A DNA stretch of 64,000 nucleotides from CAWCOU01 sp963797335 (GTDB lineage: Bacteria > Pseudomonadota > Gammaproteobacteria > JAURND01), in contig CAWCOU010000008.1 of assembly GCA_963797335.1 (NCBI GenBank), forward strand, positions 124,001-188,000, in the 5' to 3' direction. The notes under the pieces are model-generated. The model was not told the origin of the DNA. It made no database searches and worked only from the letters and a program-made list of their open reading frames with translations. Shown in pieces: positions 1-9,009 of the stretch. Position 1 is the stretch's first letter. Every line of letters begins with the position of its first letter. A program made the translations under genes and the position numbers.

Positions 1-1
1 C

Positions 2-775
2 TATCAATGGCATAAACAAATGCGCGGCATCGCCGATTTTCAATTACCTAAATACGCGACGGTGGTTTTTTTAGAAAACCACGATCAACTGGCCAATACC
101 TTAGACGGTAAACGTTTACACCAATTAGGAGACCCCGGAATATTTAGGGCATTGACCACTTATTTATTATTAGGACCACACACACCCCTGCTGTTTCAAG
201 GACAAGAATTCGGCGCCAGCACTCCTTTTGTTTATTTTGCCGATCAATCGGCGACGTTAAATCCACAAATCAATGCCGGTAGAAAACGGTTTCTAGCGCA
301 ATTCGCACGTTTGGCCACCAAGGAAGCGATGGCGATGGTTCCTGACCCCGCCAGTCCATCGGTATTTCACGCCTGCCAATTACACCACGAAGAAATTAAT
401 CCCGCTATTTTTGCTTTACACCGCGATTTGTTGCAACTCAGAAAAACCGATACGATATTTCGCGATATGCAATCGCTAACCATCGATGGCGCTGTGCTCA
501 CCCCAGATGCCTTTGCCATTCGACTATTTGGTGAATCCAAAGGTGATCGGTTATTACTGATTAACTTTGGCGCAGATCTTTCCGTGCAACCTGCCTCAGA
601 ACCGTTATTAGCAGCTGGCCGCGACTTAACCTGGGAATTACTGTGGTCGAGTGAGGCCATTGGTTACGGTGGCGGCGGCGTACTGCCATTGGGTGAACCT
701 TATTGGTTACTCTTGGCGCGATCTGCCATGGTACTGAAAACCATCCCCACTGCCGAAAGGATTAAGCCATTATGA
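2..775 (+). CDS. treZ: Malto-oligosyltrehalose trehalohydrolase, C-terminal part (5' end outside window)
   Basis: The frame is open from base 2, so the gene starts upstream of the window. The visible 257 residues match the end of the GH13 TreZ barrel and its C-terminal beta domain. FLENHDQLAN near the start corresponds to the family F-x-x-x-HDQ-x-x-N motif with the conserved catalytic-site His-Asp, and TPLLFQGQEFG matches the late TPLLFMGEE-type motif. TreZ releases trehalose from maltooligosyl-trehalose made by TreY in the cytoplasm. The stop overlaps the next start as ATGA, so the two genes are translationally coupled. Other GH13 enzymes such as a glycogen-branching enzyme are less likely given this motif set. 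Confidence 0.85.
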   Translation, partial: YQWHKQMRGIADFQLPKYATVVFLENHDQLANTLDGKRLHQLGDPGIFRALTTYLLLGPHTPLLFQGQEFGASTPFVYFADQSATLNPQINAGRKRFLAQFARLATKEAMAMVPDPASPSVFHACQLHHEEINPAIFALHRDLLQLRKTDTIFRDMQSLTIDGAVLTPDAFAIRLFGESKGDRLLLINFGADLSVQPASEPLLAAGRDLTWELLWSSEAIGYGGGGVLPLGEPYWLLLARSAMVLKTIPTAERIKPL

Positions 776-2619
776 GCGATACCCCCATCAATCAACCACC
801 CATTAGTGATTACGCCTATGTCGGGGATTGCCATTCGGCTGCGCTGATTTCCAGAGACGGCTCTATTGATTGGTGTTGCATGCCCCGTGTTGACTCCGCC
901 AGCTTCTTTTCCCGGTTGTTGGATTGGGAGAAAGGCGGGTATTGCCAAATTGCACCGACGCAAGCCTATCAACTGTCACGAAACTACATGGAAAATACCA
1001 TGGTTTTGCTGACCCACTTTAAAACAGACCAAGGTGAGGCACGCCTATACGATTTTTTTCCCATGCGCCGCGGCGGCAAGCACGATCCCTATGTACAAAT
1101 CATTCGCATTATTGAAGGAGTTACTGGCTCCGTTGAATTGGAAGCCAATGTGTTGCCACGTTTTGAATACGGCACCGTGCGTCCGTGGATACGACATTAC
1201 AAAAAAACGGCGTATGTCGCGTTGGGCGGCAGCTTTGGCTTGCTGATTACCGGTGATGTGCCGCTATCATTAAAAAATCGTCACCAGCTATCGGGCACAG
1301 TGACCGTGAGCACAGATGAACGGAAATACCTGGCTATTTTGTGTCGACGTTCTGAAGTTCTCGACGGCAATGAAGTGGAGGTTCCGTCCATTGATGAGTT
1401 GGATTGCCGTTTAGAAGAAACGAAACAATGGTGGTACGATTGGGTATCACAAGGAAATATTCAGACTCCGTATAAACCACAAATTCTACGCTCGGCATTG
1501 GTATTAAAAAGTTTGATTAACGCACCCACGGGCGCCATGACGGCCGCTGCCACTACCTCCTTGCCTGAAGCACACGGCGGCAACCGAAATTGGGATTATC
1601 GTTACAGTTGGATTCGCGACTCCTATTATTCGGTGAATGCCTTAGCGGGTTTAGGTTTTGTTCAGGAAGCCAATGGTTTTCGTCGTTTTATCGAGCGTTC
1701 CTCTCAGAGTAGTGTGGAAGGTTTGCAAATTCTTTTTGGCCTTTCTGGCGAAAGAAATCTGCGTGAATACCTGGTATCTGAATTAACGGGATTTCAGGGT
1801 GCTTGGCCGGTACGCATTGGTAATGCCGCGGAAAAACAATTGCAATTGGATATGTATGGTGAATTAATCGAACTGGCCTGGCATTGGCATAAAAGAGGTT
1901 GTTCCCCCGACAATGATTACTGGACATTTTTACTACAAGTCATCGAACACGTTTGTGATATTTGGCAGGAACCGGATCAAGGTATTTGGGAAATGCGCTG
2001 TGAACCCCGCCAATTTGTGCATTCGAAAGTGATGTGCTGGGTGGCCTTGGATCGTGGCATCAAACTGGCCAGCAGCCTTGGCCATTCGATTCATTTGTCG
2101 AAATGGCAACAAACGCGTGATCTGATCGCCCAAACGATTTTTGAAAAGGGTTATGATACCGAGCGCGGCGTGTTTATTCAGGCCTTCGGTTATCCCGTGA
2201 TGGATAGCATTTTATTATCTTTGCCTATTCTCGGCTTTATTGACTACCACGACGAACGGATGATACGCACCATTGCCGCGGTACGACAAGATCTAGAAGA
2301 GGGTGGCTTGTTACGGCGCTATGCCGCCCAAACGGATGGGCTGGAAGGTAAAGAGGGGGTATTTTTAGCGTGCTCCGCACTGTTGGTGATTTGCCTTTCG
2401 CGGCTGGGCCAATTGCAGGAAGCGCATGAAGTATTCCAGCGCATACTGGCAGCGGGTAACGACCTTTATCTTTTTTCGGAAGAATACGATCCCCATCGCA
2501 GGGAAATGTTGGGTAATTTTCCTCAAGCCCTAACCCATCTATCGCTGATTTCAGCAGCTATTGCCATTCATCACGCTGAGCAGAGGTTAAATGCATCACC
2601 GGTTGATCAGGCAGGATAA
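772..2619 (+). CDS. Glycoside hydrolase family 15 protein (glucoamylase/trehalase type)
   Basis: This 615-residue protein has the bacterial GH15 layout: an N-terminal beta-sandwich (IGDYA-like start with DGSIDWCCMPRVDS near residues 28-42) followed by an alpha/alpha-barrel. Barrel motifs include NWDYRYSWIRDS near residue 273 and IWEMRCEPRQFVHSKVMCW near residue 407, where family members carry the first catalytic Glu. A second acidic residue lies in LFSEEYDP near residue 574. GH15 enzymes of this branch hydrolyse alpha-glucans or trehalose. Next to treZ, a trehalase or a glucoamylase acting on the same pool are both reasonable; the sequence does not decide. No signal peptide is visible, so it is probably cytoplasmic. 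The start overlaps the treZ stop by 4 bases. Confidence 0.9.
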   Translation: MSDTPINQPPISDYAYVGDCHSAALISRDGSIDWCCMPRVDSASFFSRLLDWEKGGYCQIAPTQAYQLSRNYMENTMVLLTHFKTDQGEARLYDFFPMRRGGKHDPYVQIIRIIEGVTGSVELEANVLPRFEYGTVRPWIRHYKKTAYVALGGSFGLLITGDVPLSLKNRHQLSGTVTVSTDERKYLAILCRRSEVLDGNEVEVPSIDELDCRLEETKQWWYDWVSQGNIQTPYKPQILRSALVLKSLINAPTGAMTAAATTSLPEAHGGNRNWDYRYSWIRDSYYSVNALAGLGFVQEANGFRRFIERSSQSSVEGLQILFGLSGERNLREYLVSELTGFQGAWPVRIGNAAEKQLQLDMYGELIELAWHWHKRGCSPDNDYWTFLLQVIEHVCDIWQEPDQGIWEMRCEPRQFVHSKVMCWVALDRGIKLASSLGHSIHLSKWQQTRDLIAQTIFEKGYDTERGVFIQAFGYPVMDSILLSLPILGFIDYHDERMIRTIAAVRQDLEEGGLLRRYAAQTDGLEGKEGVFLACSALLVICLSRLGQLQEAHEVFQRILAAGNDLYLFSEEYDPHRREMLGNFPQALTHLSLISAAIAIHHAEQRLNASPVDQAG

Positions 2620-2687
2620 AAATCTTTCATTGATTGCTCTGAGAGCGCGGGGAATCGCCCGTGCTCCCAGATGCGACGACGTAGTCG

Positions 2688-3092
2688 TTAACGGTAGTAG
2701 GGATTAAACGCCTTGATAGTTGAGCTATCGAGGCCTTCTTCCTGCAACACCTTTTCTGTTATTTCCTCTTGATCCTTCTCACTCAAATAGGGCTCAGGTT
2801 TGCTGGAGCTTTCAGTCCGGTGACTCGCTAAAAAATGAGATCGATTACCTGCATAGGCTTTATCTGCCTCAACCTTACTGACACTCGCTAAATAATCAAT
2901 GGCTATGGCTATCTTTTCTACCTTATCCCCTTTTTGCTTAACCTCACTTTCTGATGTTTGAGCAGAACGGTAATCCATTGTTGCGGACTGCAATTTCCCT
3001 ATCAACGTTGCAAAAGTACTTGCTCGAGTCTTTGCCTCAGCTGCCTCCATAGCCTTTGTTACCGCGTTTTCTTCTTTTTGATTCGTCATCAC
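2688..3092 (-). CDS. Hypothetical protein, 134 aa, hydrophilic and Lys/Glu-rich
   Basis: I do not recognise this protein. It is highly charged, has no membrane segment or signal peptide, and its first 60 residues (EAAEAKTRASTFATLIGKL and on) look helical. Two ATGs in tandem start it, about 8 bases after a GAGGAT ribosome binding site. It is convergent with the GH15 gene and divergent from the antiporter gene, so it is probably monocistronic. It has the size and composition of small lineage-specific proteins common in Legionellales; an effector role is possible, but nothing in the sequence supports it directly. Confidence 0.6.
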   Translation of the reverse strand: MMTNQKEENAVTKAMEAAEAKTRASTFATLIGKLQSATMDYRSAQTSESEVKQKGDKVEKIAIAIDYLASVSKVEADKAYAGNRSHFLASHRTESSSKPEPYLSEKDQEEITEKVLQEEGLDSSTIKAFNPYYR

Positions 3093-3351
3093 TTAATCCT
3101 CAAATATAGTAGTTTAATTTCTGCTGCCAAACGGGAAACACTCCCAGTAAATAACTATTTTTTCTATTTTACTTTAATTTGTTGCCAAATAATTATAATA
3201 GATGACCCCAGACAAAAGCAATGCCCTCTGCCATTTTTTTACTGTTCTTAGATTTCATAATCAAGTACCATAATTAAATGGACTATGGAAGGAAATCCCC
3301 TAGCTTTTGATTAGCATGAACCCTTGCAAAAAAAGGATCTTTAGAGGTCAA

Positions 3352-4944
3352 ATGAGTTTCATTGAAATATCTATTTTTCTACTCTTTTTAGCTACTATTT
3401 CAGTTCCCATAGCCGCTCGCACCCACCTTCCGTTTGAATTGTTTCTAGTCGCCGCTAGCGCCATCATCAGCTTGATCCCTGGCCTACCATCGATACAAAT
3501 CAGCCCTAATATTGTTTTTAACTTATTTTTACCTCCTATTATTTTCTCGGCGGCTTATTTTCTATCGTGGCAGGATTTTAAATTTAATATCAGACCGATT
3601 AGCTTATTGGCATTCGGATTGACTACTTTTATAGCGATTGCTGTCGCTTTTGTCACCAGCGCACTGATACCCGGCTTTACTTGGCAAGAAGGCTTCATAC
3701 TAGGTGCCATCTTGTCCCCCACTGATGCGACATCTGCCGTAGCGGTTATCACCAAATTAGGCGCGCAACGACGCTTAATCACCATTCTGGAAGGGGAAAG
3801 TTTATTCAATGATGCCACTGCCTTGGTCTTATTTCGCTTTGGCATCGCCGCTATCATGTTAAATTCCATTTCATTTACGCAGATAGCCAGTCAGTTTGTG
3901 GTTATCACACTCGGCGGCATTTTAACAGGATTGCTCATTGGCTTTATTTCGATTCATTTGTTGAAAAGAATAAAAGAGGTTCATGCCGAGACGACTCTTA
4001 CATTTATAACCGCGTTTAGTAGCTACCTGATTGCTGAGCGCTTGGGCTTTTCAGGTGTCATTGCCACGGTAGTCTGTGGTATTTACTGCGGCATTCAATT
4101 TCACCGGTTTACCGATTCCTCGACTCGAATTAACGCCAAAGCCAGTTGGCAAACCTTAATTTTCATCATTAATTGCTTTGCGTTTACATTAATCGGCGTT
4201 GAACTGCCCACGGTTGCCCATAATTTAGATCCTTATTCCATATCTGATCTGATTTTATACAGTTTAGCCGTCATCTTGGTCTTATTTTTAGCACGCCTCA
4301 TTTGGATATATGCGGTGGCTTATTTCTCAAGAAAACTGGTGCCGTCCATTGCGCGTAAAGATCCCATGCCTTCTTGGCAACTGCTTTTTGTGTTAAGTTG
4401 GGCCAATATGCGCGGCATTATTTCTCTTGCCGCGGTATTGGCTATTCCCCTGCACTTAGTTAATGGCAGCTTATTTCCACATCGAAATATTTTTATTTTT
4501 ATCACTTATTGTGTGATCGTCATTACCTTACTGATACCGACACTGACGCTACCCTTCTTAGTGAAAATTTTTAAATTGTTTGAAGATCCCACCGCTAAAG
4601 TCCGGGAAGAAGCACTGGCTCGAGCACGCGCCCTGGAAGGGGTGATCGAAAAACTCTGCGTCAAGACAAAAAATGAGAAGATTCCTAATATCGTTTTTGA
4701 TGAGTTCCGCCACAATTTTCAACGAAGACTTAATATAATAAGAACTCAGTTGGATGAGTTTCCTTATTCAACATTAAATGATGAATACAATGCCTTTAGA
4801 AAGCTTACCTTAGCGGCTATTGTAAATGAACGAGAAACTTTATTAAAACTTCGAAAATCAGGTGAGATTCATAATGAAGTTTTTCACACGCTTTCCGATG
4901 AACTAGATTTTGAAGAATTACGCGCGAAGACGCTAAGACTATAA
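3352..4944 (+). CDS. Na+/H+ antiporter, CPA1 (NhaP-like) family
   Basis: The protein exchanges cytoplasmic Na+ or K+ for protons at the inner membrane. It has about 12 hydrophobic segments up to residue ~415, then a cytoplasmic charged tail. CPA1 signatures are clear: ILSPTDATSAVAVITKLGA near residue 123, ILEGESLFNDATALVLFR near residue 144 (the ND pair that binds ions) and an ANMRGIISLAAVLAIP motif near residue 350. An in-frame TTG at 3307 would add 15 residues, but the ATG at 3352 has AGAGG 6-7 bases upstream and begins directly with a membrane segment, so I use it. It stands alone, divergent from its neighbours. Confidence 0.88.
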   Translation: MSFIEISIFLLFLATISVPIAARTHLPFELFLVAASAIISLIPGLPSIQISPNIVFNLFLPPIIFSAAYFLSWQDFKFNIRPISLLAFGLTTFIAIAVAFVTSALIPGFTWQEGFILGAILSPTDATSAVAVITKLGAQRRLITILEGESLFNDATALVLFRFGIAAIMLNSISFTQIASQFVVITLGGILTGLLIGFISIHLLKRIKEVHAETTLTFITAFSSYLIAERLGFSGVIATVVCGIYCGIQFHRFTDSSTRINAKASWQTLIFIINCFAFTLIGVELPTVAHNLDPYSISDLILYSLAVILVLFLARLIWIYAVAYFSRKLVPSIARKDPMPSWQLLFVLSWANMRGIISLAAVLAIPLHLVNGSLFPHRNIFIFITYCVIVITLLIPTLTLPFLVKIFKLFEDPTAKVREEALARARALEGVIEKLCVKTKNEKIPNIVFDEFRHNFQRRLNIIRTQLDEFPYSTLNDEYNAFRKLTLAAIVNERETLLKLRKSGEIHNEVFHTLSDELDFEELRAKTLRL

Positions 4945-5082
4945 GCGTCGTCCCGGCTTGTATGATCTCGATGACTATAATAAATTTCTGATGTATCTTG
5001 GATTATTAATACAACTTCTTCTTTCTTAATCCGCACCGGGACGATGTAACTGGACATAGCAACTTAGGGGCAATGATATGAG

Positions 5083-6081
5083 CTATATTTGGGCCCTTAT
5101 CGTAGACTCCTTATAATTATTCGAATCAAACTTTTCCGACCGGCCGACCTCAATGCGTGCAAACCGTGGCTCACCACCTGAAAACGTTTTAGAATACATT
5201 CTTTCTAGTTGTTTATTTAGGGGATTCAGATGTCTCATTAATCCCCCTAAGCCTTTGAGATAACCCACACAAGCTAGATTTGCACAGTCTTGTGCTGCCT
5301 TAAGTGCAACATCAGATGCAAAATCATATAAAGATAATATCTCGGCAAGATGTATAGTACATGAGTGAGGGGGGCAGAAGCGTACTATAAGTTCATTGGC
5401 CTTTATTTTAACATGTGAACTAAATAGATAACTCTCCCCATGAAATTCTTGTAGAATTAAATAAATATTTTCCACATCTTTCGACGAACTAAACTGGAGC
5501 GTAATTTTGTCGCTTGCAAAAACTGCACTTGGGTACCTAATCATTTTAAAATCATTTAAGGAAGAATCCAATTTGTGACCAGCAGGTGAAGATAAAGCGG
5601 GAAAACTGTAAAAAGCCGAAGACGATGATTGAGTGGAGCTGCTACTTGATGAAAATGATGATGAGCAATGTGGGATAGGTTTAAATTTTTCTTCTTGGTT
5701 TAGATGGATTGGATTATAATTTTTATATAAAATGCGCATTAATTCCTTCAGGCGAGAAACAATGGAATTACCTTCATAATCTAAAGTATCTGAAGTTAAT
5801 TTATGCTCTAATTTATTAATGATGGCCTCTAATCTAGGAATACATTCGATTAAAAAGATTTTTGCTTTTTCAACTGTATCGTATTTATCTCCATTTCTGC
5901 ATGTAAAACAATTTATGCTTCCGTCTAACATTTTAATTCCTTGAAGGAGTTCACCTAAAAGAATCTTTTGATCATCTGTAATTAAGTCATCTTTGGAATA
6001 TGTGAAAAAGACATTCACGTCTCCAATAAGTTTGTTTGCTATTGAAATATCATTTTCTTTAGATGCGATAATAATCGGCAT
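5083..6081 (-). CDS. Hypothetical protein, 332 aa, with a serine-rich linker
   Basis: No family is recognised. The ATG follows GAGGATCAGCT, a good ribosome binding site. The N-terminal ~135 residues look alpha-helical and contain a CFTC pair near residue 58. A serine tract (about 17 Ser between residues 139 and 158) separates it from a C-terminal domain of mixed predicted structure. There is no signal peptide or membrane segment. The two-domain layout with a low-complexity linker resembles intracellular effectors of Legionellales, but that is inference only. The flanking genes (antiporter and cfa) give no functional hint. Confidence 0.6.
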   Translation of the reverse strand: MPIIIASKENDISIANKLIGDVNVFFTYSKDDLITDDQKILLGELLQGIKMLDGSINCFTCRNGDKYDTVEKAKIFLIECIPRLEAIINKLEHKLTSDTLDYEGNSIVSRLKELMRILYKNYNPIHLNQEEKFKPIPHCSSSFSSSSSSTQSSSSAFYSFPALSSPAGHKLDSSLNDFKMIRYPSAVFASDKITLQFSSSKDVENIYLILQEFHGESYLFSSHVKIKANELIVRFCPPHSCTIHLAEILSLYDFASDVALKAAQDCANLACVGYLKGLGGLMRHLNPLNKQLERMYSKTFSGGEPRFARIEVGRSEKFDSNNYKESTIRAQI

Positions 6082-6284
6082 AGCTGATCCTCATTTTTTT
6101 ATAATTATGATCAATTTCTTGTTTTAAGGTCGCAATTCTATCATTAACCTGATGCAACGCGTAACTTTCTCAGCGGTTCCAATGAGACCCTCCCCAGACT
6201 ATAGCCGGTTTCGGCTCCTGAAGTTCCTCTTATACTTGTATATAACGATATGGCATGGATGCCGAGACGACTATATTGGCTTCA

Positions 6285-7403
6285 TCAACGCACCGACTGA
6301 TATACCCCATCCACCCCATTATGTGACAATACAATTTGCCATACCTGGCAATCCCTACCACGCAATCCACCCGCGCAGGATAAAAGGTAAAAATTCCACA
6401 AACGCCGGAATTGTTCGCCATATTTGGCTTTTAGCTGTTCCCAATGTTGGTTAAATCTCTGATACCAACTGATCAATGTAGGATGATAATAAGCACCAAA
6501 ATTCTGCCAATCTTCCATAATAAATAAACCTTCCCACGCCGCACCCAATTGTTTAATGGAGGGCAACATACTGTTGGGAAATATATATTTCGTCAACCAT
6601 TCATTCTGACCTTTGACTACTGACTTATTACCTCCCAATGTGTGCAATAAAAATAAACCATCCGAAGCTAGGCAACGTTTTACAATCTGCATATAGTGAC
6701 GATAATTTTTATAACCGATATGTTCAAACATACCAATAGAGGCAATGCGATCAAATTGACCTGTGAGCTCACGATAATCCTGCAGCCGAATTTCCACTGG
6801 CAAACCCTGGCAACGCTGCGTAGCTAATTCTGCCTGCTGTTTGGATATGGTAATACCCACCACTTCCACACCATAGTTTTCAGCTGCAAACTTAGCCAAT
6901 CCACCCCAACCACATCCGATATCCAATAACCGCATACCCGGTACTAAATTTAATTTCTTACACACTAAATTTAATTTATCTATTTGTGCTTGCTGTAAAT
7001 TATCTGCCGTTTTCCAGTAACCACAGCTATACATTAAATTGTCATCCAGCATACATTGGAACAAGTCATTGCCAATATCATAATGCTGCTCAGCGACTTT
7101 CAAAGAACCTAGTTTCGTTTGAAAATTAAATATACGGTGAGCCAATATCGCCAGCTGCAATTTTGGCCTATCCTTTAATTTCGATTCGAGATCGGCTCTG
7201 ACTAACCGGGTGATGAAATTATCCAGTTCATCACAATCCCACCATCCAGCCGTATAGCTTTCGCCTAATCCCAACATTTTTTTATTAAATACCGCGTCAA
7301 AAAACCGTTCATCATGTACTTGTATATCCCAAGGCCGTTTTCCATTTATATGGATATCCGCCAAAGTTAACAATTGCGTCACCAATGCTTTGGTTTCACT
7401 CAC
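6285..7403 (-). CDS. cfa: Cyclopropane-fatty-acyl-phospholipid synthase
   Basis: This SAM-dependent enzyme methylenates cis double bonds of membrane phospholipid acyl chains, usually on entry to stationary phase or under acid stress. At 372 residues it has the normal Cfa length. Visible motifs are EQHYDIGNDLF near residue 104, the SAM-binding LLDIGCGWGGLAKFAAE near residue 158, and the C-terminal CAGGLRGRDCQVWQ typical of the family. The start is GTG, 8 bases after AAGGAG. It is the sole gene of its transcription unit as far as I can see. Confidence 0.95.
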   Translation of the reverse strand: MSETKALVTQLLTLADIHINGKRPWDIQVHDERFFDAVFNKKMLGLGESYTAGWWDCDELDNFITRLVRADLESKLKDRPKLQLAILAHRIFNFQTKLGSLKVAEQHYDIGNDLFQCMLDDNLMYSCGYWKTADNLQQAQIDKLNLVCKKLNLVPGMRLLDIGCGWGGLAKFAAENYGVEVVGITISKQQAELATQRCQGLPVEIRLQDYRELTGQFDRIASIGMFEHIGYKNYRHYMQIVKRCLASDGLFLLHTLGGNKSVVKGQNEWLTKYIFPNSMLPSIKQLGAAWEGLFIMEDWQNFGAYYHPTLISWYQRFNQHWEQLKAKYGEQFRRLWNFYLLSCAGGLRGRDCQVWQIVLSHNGVDGVYQSVR

Positions 7404-7446
7404 GACAATTTCTCCTTAAATTGGCAGGTTAACACGTTTTTACAAA

Positions 7447-8039
7447 TCAAGAGGGTGACGAATGAGGGGTCTTAGTATATCTAGCAGGTGCAGCCACTTC
7501 TTGTGGCTGACGTTCTTTCGCTTTACTTGTGCCCCTCGCTGCCTCTGTCCAGAATGAAGACCTTTCCGATCTAAATACATTTTTATCTCTTATAGATCCT
7601 ATCATTTGTTGTACCCTTAGCGTCGCAAATTTCTTTTCAAGGTTGTTAAGCCAGGTATTTGGTTTTTTATCTAAACTGCCTTTCTTACTTTCTGAGTCAA
7701 GCGCTAGCGCCTTAACTTTTTCATCCAAGATATCGGACAATTCATTTGGCTCTACACCCGATTCGGTTAACCTTCCTTTTCTTTTTACTTCTAAAGTGAA
7801 AAATGGCCTGTCATTTAACCCTAACCCTCTCAGTGTGAATTTAAAGTCGACAATCCTATTTTCTCCAGTTTTTGGATCACTGTAGACCCAAAATCCTTTC
7901 GCAAGCTTATATAAACAAATTTGTCGAGGTAGCTCCTCGCCGAGAGTAAGCGTGTGAACCTTCTAAGGCAAAAACGAATGTAACTGATACCCTCAATATC
8001 CTGTTGAGCATCATCATAACCAATATACACTAAACCCAC
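7447..8039 (-). pseudogene. Frameshifted remnant of an unrecognised protein
   Basis: Two overlapping minus-strand frames read as one protein broken by a frameshift near 7963-7990. The upstream frame (8039 to about 7965, GTG start, open back to 8088) reads YIGYDDAQQDIEGISYIRFCL. The downstream frame (7962 to 7447) reads HTLTLGEELPRQICLYKLAKG and then FWVYSDPKTGENRIVDFKF, which looks like genuine coding sequence. Joining them gives roughly 195 residues with a charged, Ser/Pro-rich tail. The family is not recognised. A conventional caller would report only a 97-residue ORF (7447-7740) and miss the homologous part upstream. A sequencing error cannot be excluded. Confidence 0.5.
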
Positions 8040-8093
8040 CCTTCCGATAAGTACCCCTCTTTCTTTTTCAATGAAATTCCAAAAACCTTATTC

Positions 8094-8381
8094 AGTCGGT
8101 GACAATTTGTCACCGACTCACTTCCTACTTTGATTTAGGCGTCATTCATCAGCGTCAGTCAAGGAAACCCTGCTGCCATTTGGGATCATTTTCAATTGGT
8201 TACATTTTGTAACCGGTTGGCGTATACATAAATACGCTGCTGGACATTTTCCAGGATAACTCTTAATTTATCGCATTTTCTGAATCAGATAACAAGCATA
8301 GCGAGTTAGCTGAATATCTTCAATTTCTCTTATACCGCCAAGAACCTAGCGAAACCATTTTGTTGACGTCAACAAAATGGT
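8094..8381. repeat. Cluster of five inverted repeats downstream of the tmRNA gene
   Basis: The gap between the remnant and ssrA contains five palindromes: 8094-8118 (12-bp arms), 8198-8214 (7-bp arms), 8220-8237 (6-bp arms), 8240-8254 (5-bp arms) and a perfect 28-bp palindrome at 8354-8381 centred on GACGTC. The first two share the core GGTKACAWTTTGTMACC and their centres are 100 bp apart. None has a run of T after it, so they are not typical terminators. They could be operator sites, remnants of an integrated element next to ssrA, or small palindromic repeats. No gene is visible between 8090 and 8465. Confidence 0.6.
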
Positions 8382-8464
8382 CGATTATCACTTGTTTTGA
8401 ATGCACAAAAGCAACTTTTGCTTTTTCAAGCTATCAATGAATTTTATGAGATTCTATTGGGCAT

Positions 8465-8507
8465 AAAAAAGGCCAGGAAGCTTGATTTTATTGAGCTTTC
8501 TGGCCTT
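8465..8507 (-). terminator. Rho-independent terminator of ssrA
   Basis: Read on the minus strand, the arms AAGGCCAGAAAGCT and AGCTTCCTGGCCTT pair around a short AT-rich loop and are followed by a run of T. The site lies about 25 bases beyond the CCA end of the tmRNA, in the correct orientation. Confidence 0.85.
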
Positions 8508-8532
8508 GATGTGATGTTGCGGGACTTTAAAT

Positions 8533-8890
8533 TGGTGGAGGCGGCGAGAATTGAACTCGCGTCCGCAAATTCTCTACCGTCGGTTCTACATGTGTAGCCT
8601 TATCTATTAAGTTTAACTGGATACCAACCGATAGGCAGGACAGTATGCAGCGAGTCTCTAAATTTAGCGGTTTGAACCAAGCTTTTCAAGCCGCGATCTT
8701 GTGTAGAATGACCATTGAACAAGGCCCACAAGTAAGCCTAATCAATGGCGCATCACTGGTTTTTAGGCAGCGATTGCGTAGGTGTTTTCGTCGTTTGCGA
8801 CTATATTTTGTAACCCATTTTTACGAGTGATGTTACGTGCTCGACACGCTCCTTGGGCTTCGTCATTCACGTCGAAACCAAGTCGCCCCC
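8533..8890 (-). ncRNA. ssrA: Transfer-messenger RNA (tmRNA)
   Basis: tmRNA rescues stalled ribosomes together with SmpB and tags the nascent chain for proteolysis. The 5' end GGGGGCG pairs with CGCCTCC before ACCA at the 3' end, giving the 7-bp acceptor stem with a G-U pair, and the TTCAATTCTCGCC T-arm is clear. The tag reading frame (8763-8798) encodes ANDENTYAIAA and stop, with the usual AND start and AA end. The gene is 358 nt, a normal length for the one-piece form. A TATAAT box lies 8 bases upstream and a terminator follows. Confidence 0.97.
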
Positions 8891-8898
8891 ATTTAATT

Positions 8899-8904
8899 AT
8901 TATA
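8899..8904 (-). promoter_or_regulatory. -10 box of the ssrA promoter
   Basis: A perfect TATAAT on the minus strand sits 8 bases before the first nucleotide of the tmRNA. The -35 region 17 bases further upstream (GTGCTT) is weak. Confidence 0.6.
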
Positions 8905-9009
8905 CACGAATTCCAGGGGCAAAGCACCTCATTTATAGAGTCATGATTAACCCTGTTCGATCAATAGGTTAATCATCCTAAATCGACACCCTAAAAATGA
9001 CCTAGGTTT

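Noticed and set aside
4945..5050. Family-D-like palindrome after the antiporter gene
   Set aside because: CGTCGTCCCGG and CCGGGACGATG flank unrelated sequence; the match is short and could be a degenerate copy, so it is not listed as a feature.
7529..7885. 118-residue plus-strand ORF
   Set aside because: It is antisense to the frameshifted minus-strand remnant, which has the more protein-like composition.
8397..8597. 66-residue plus-strand ORF
   Set aside because: It covers the ssrA terminator and the antisense of the tmRNA 3' end.
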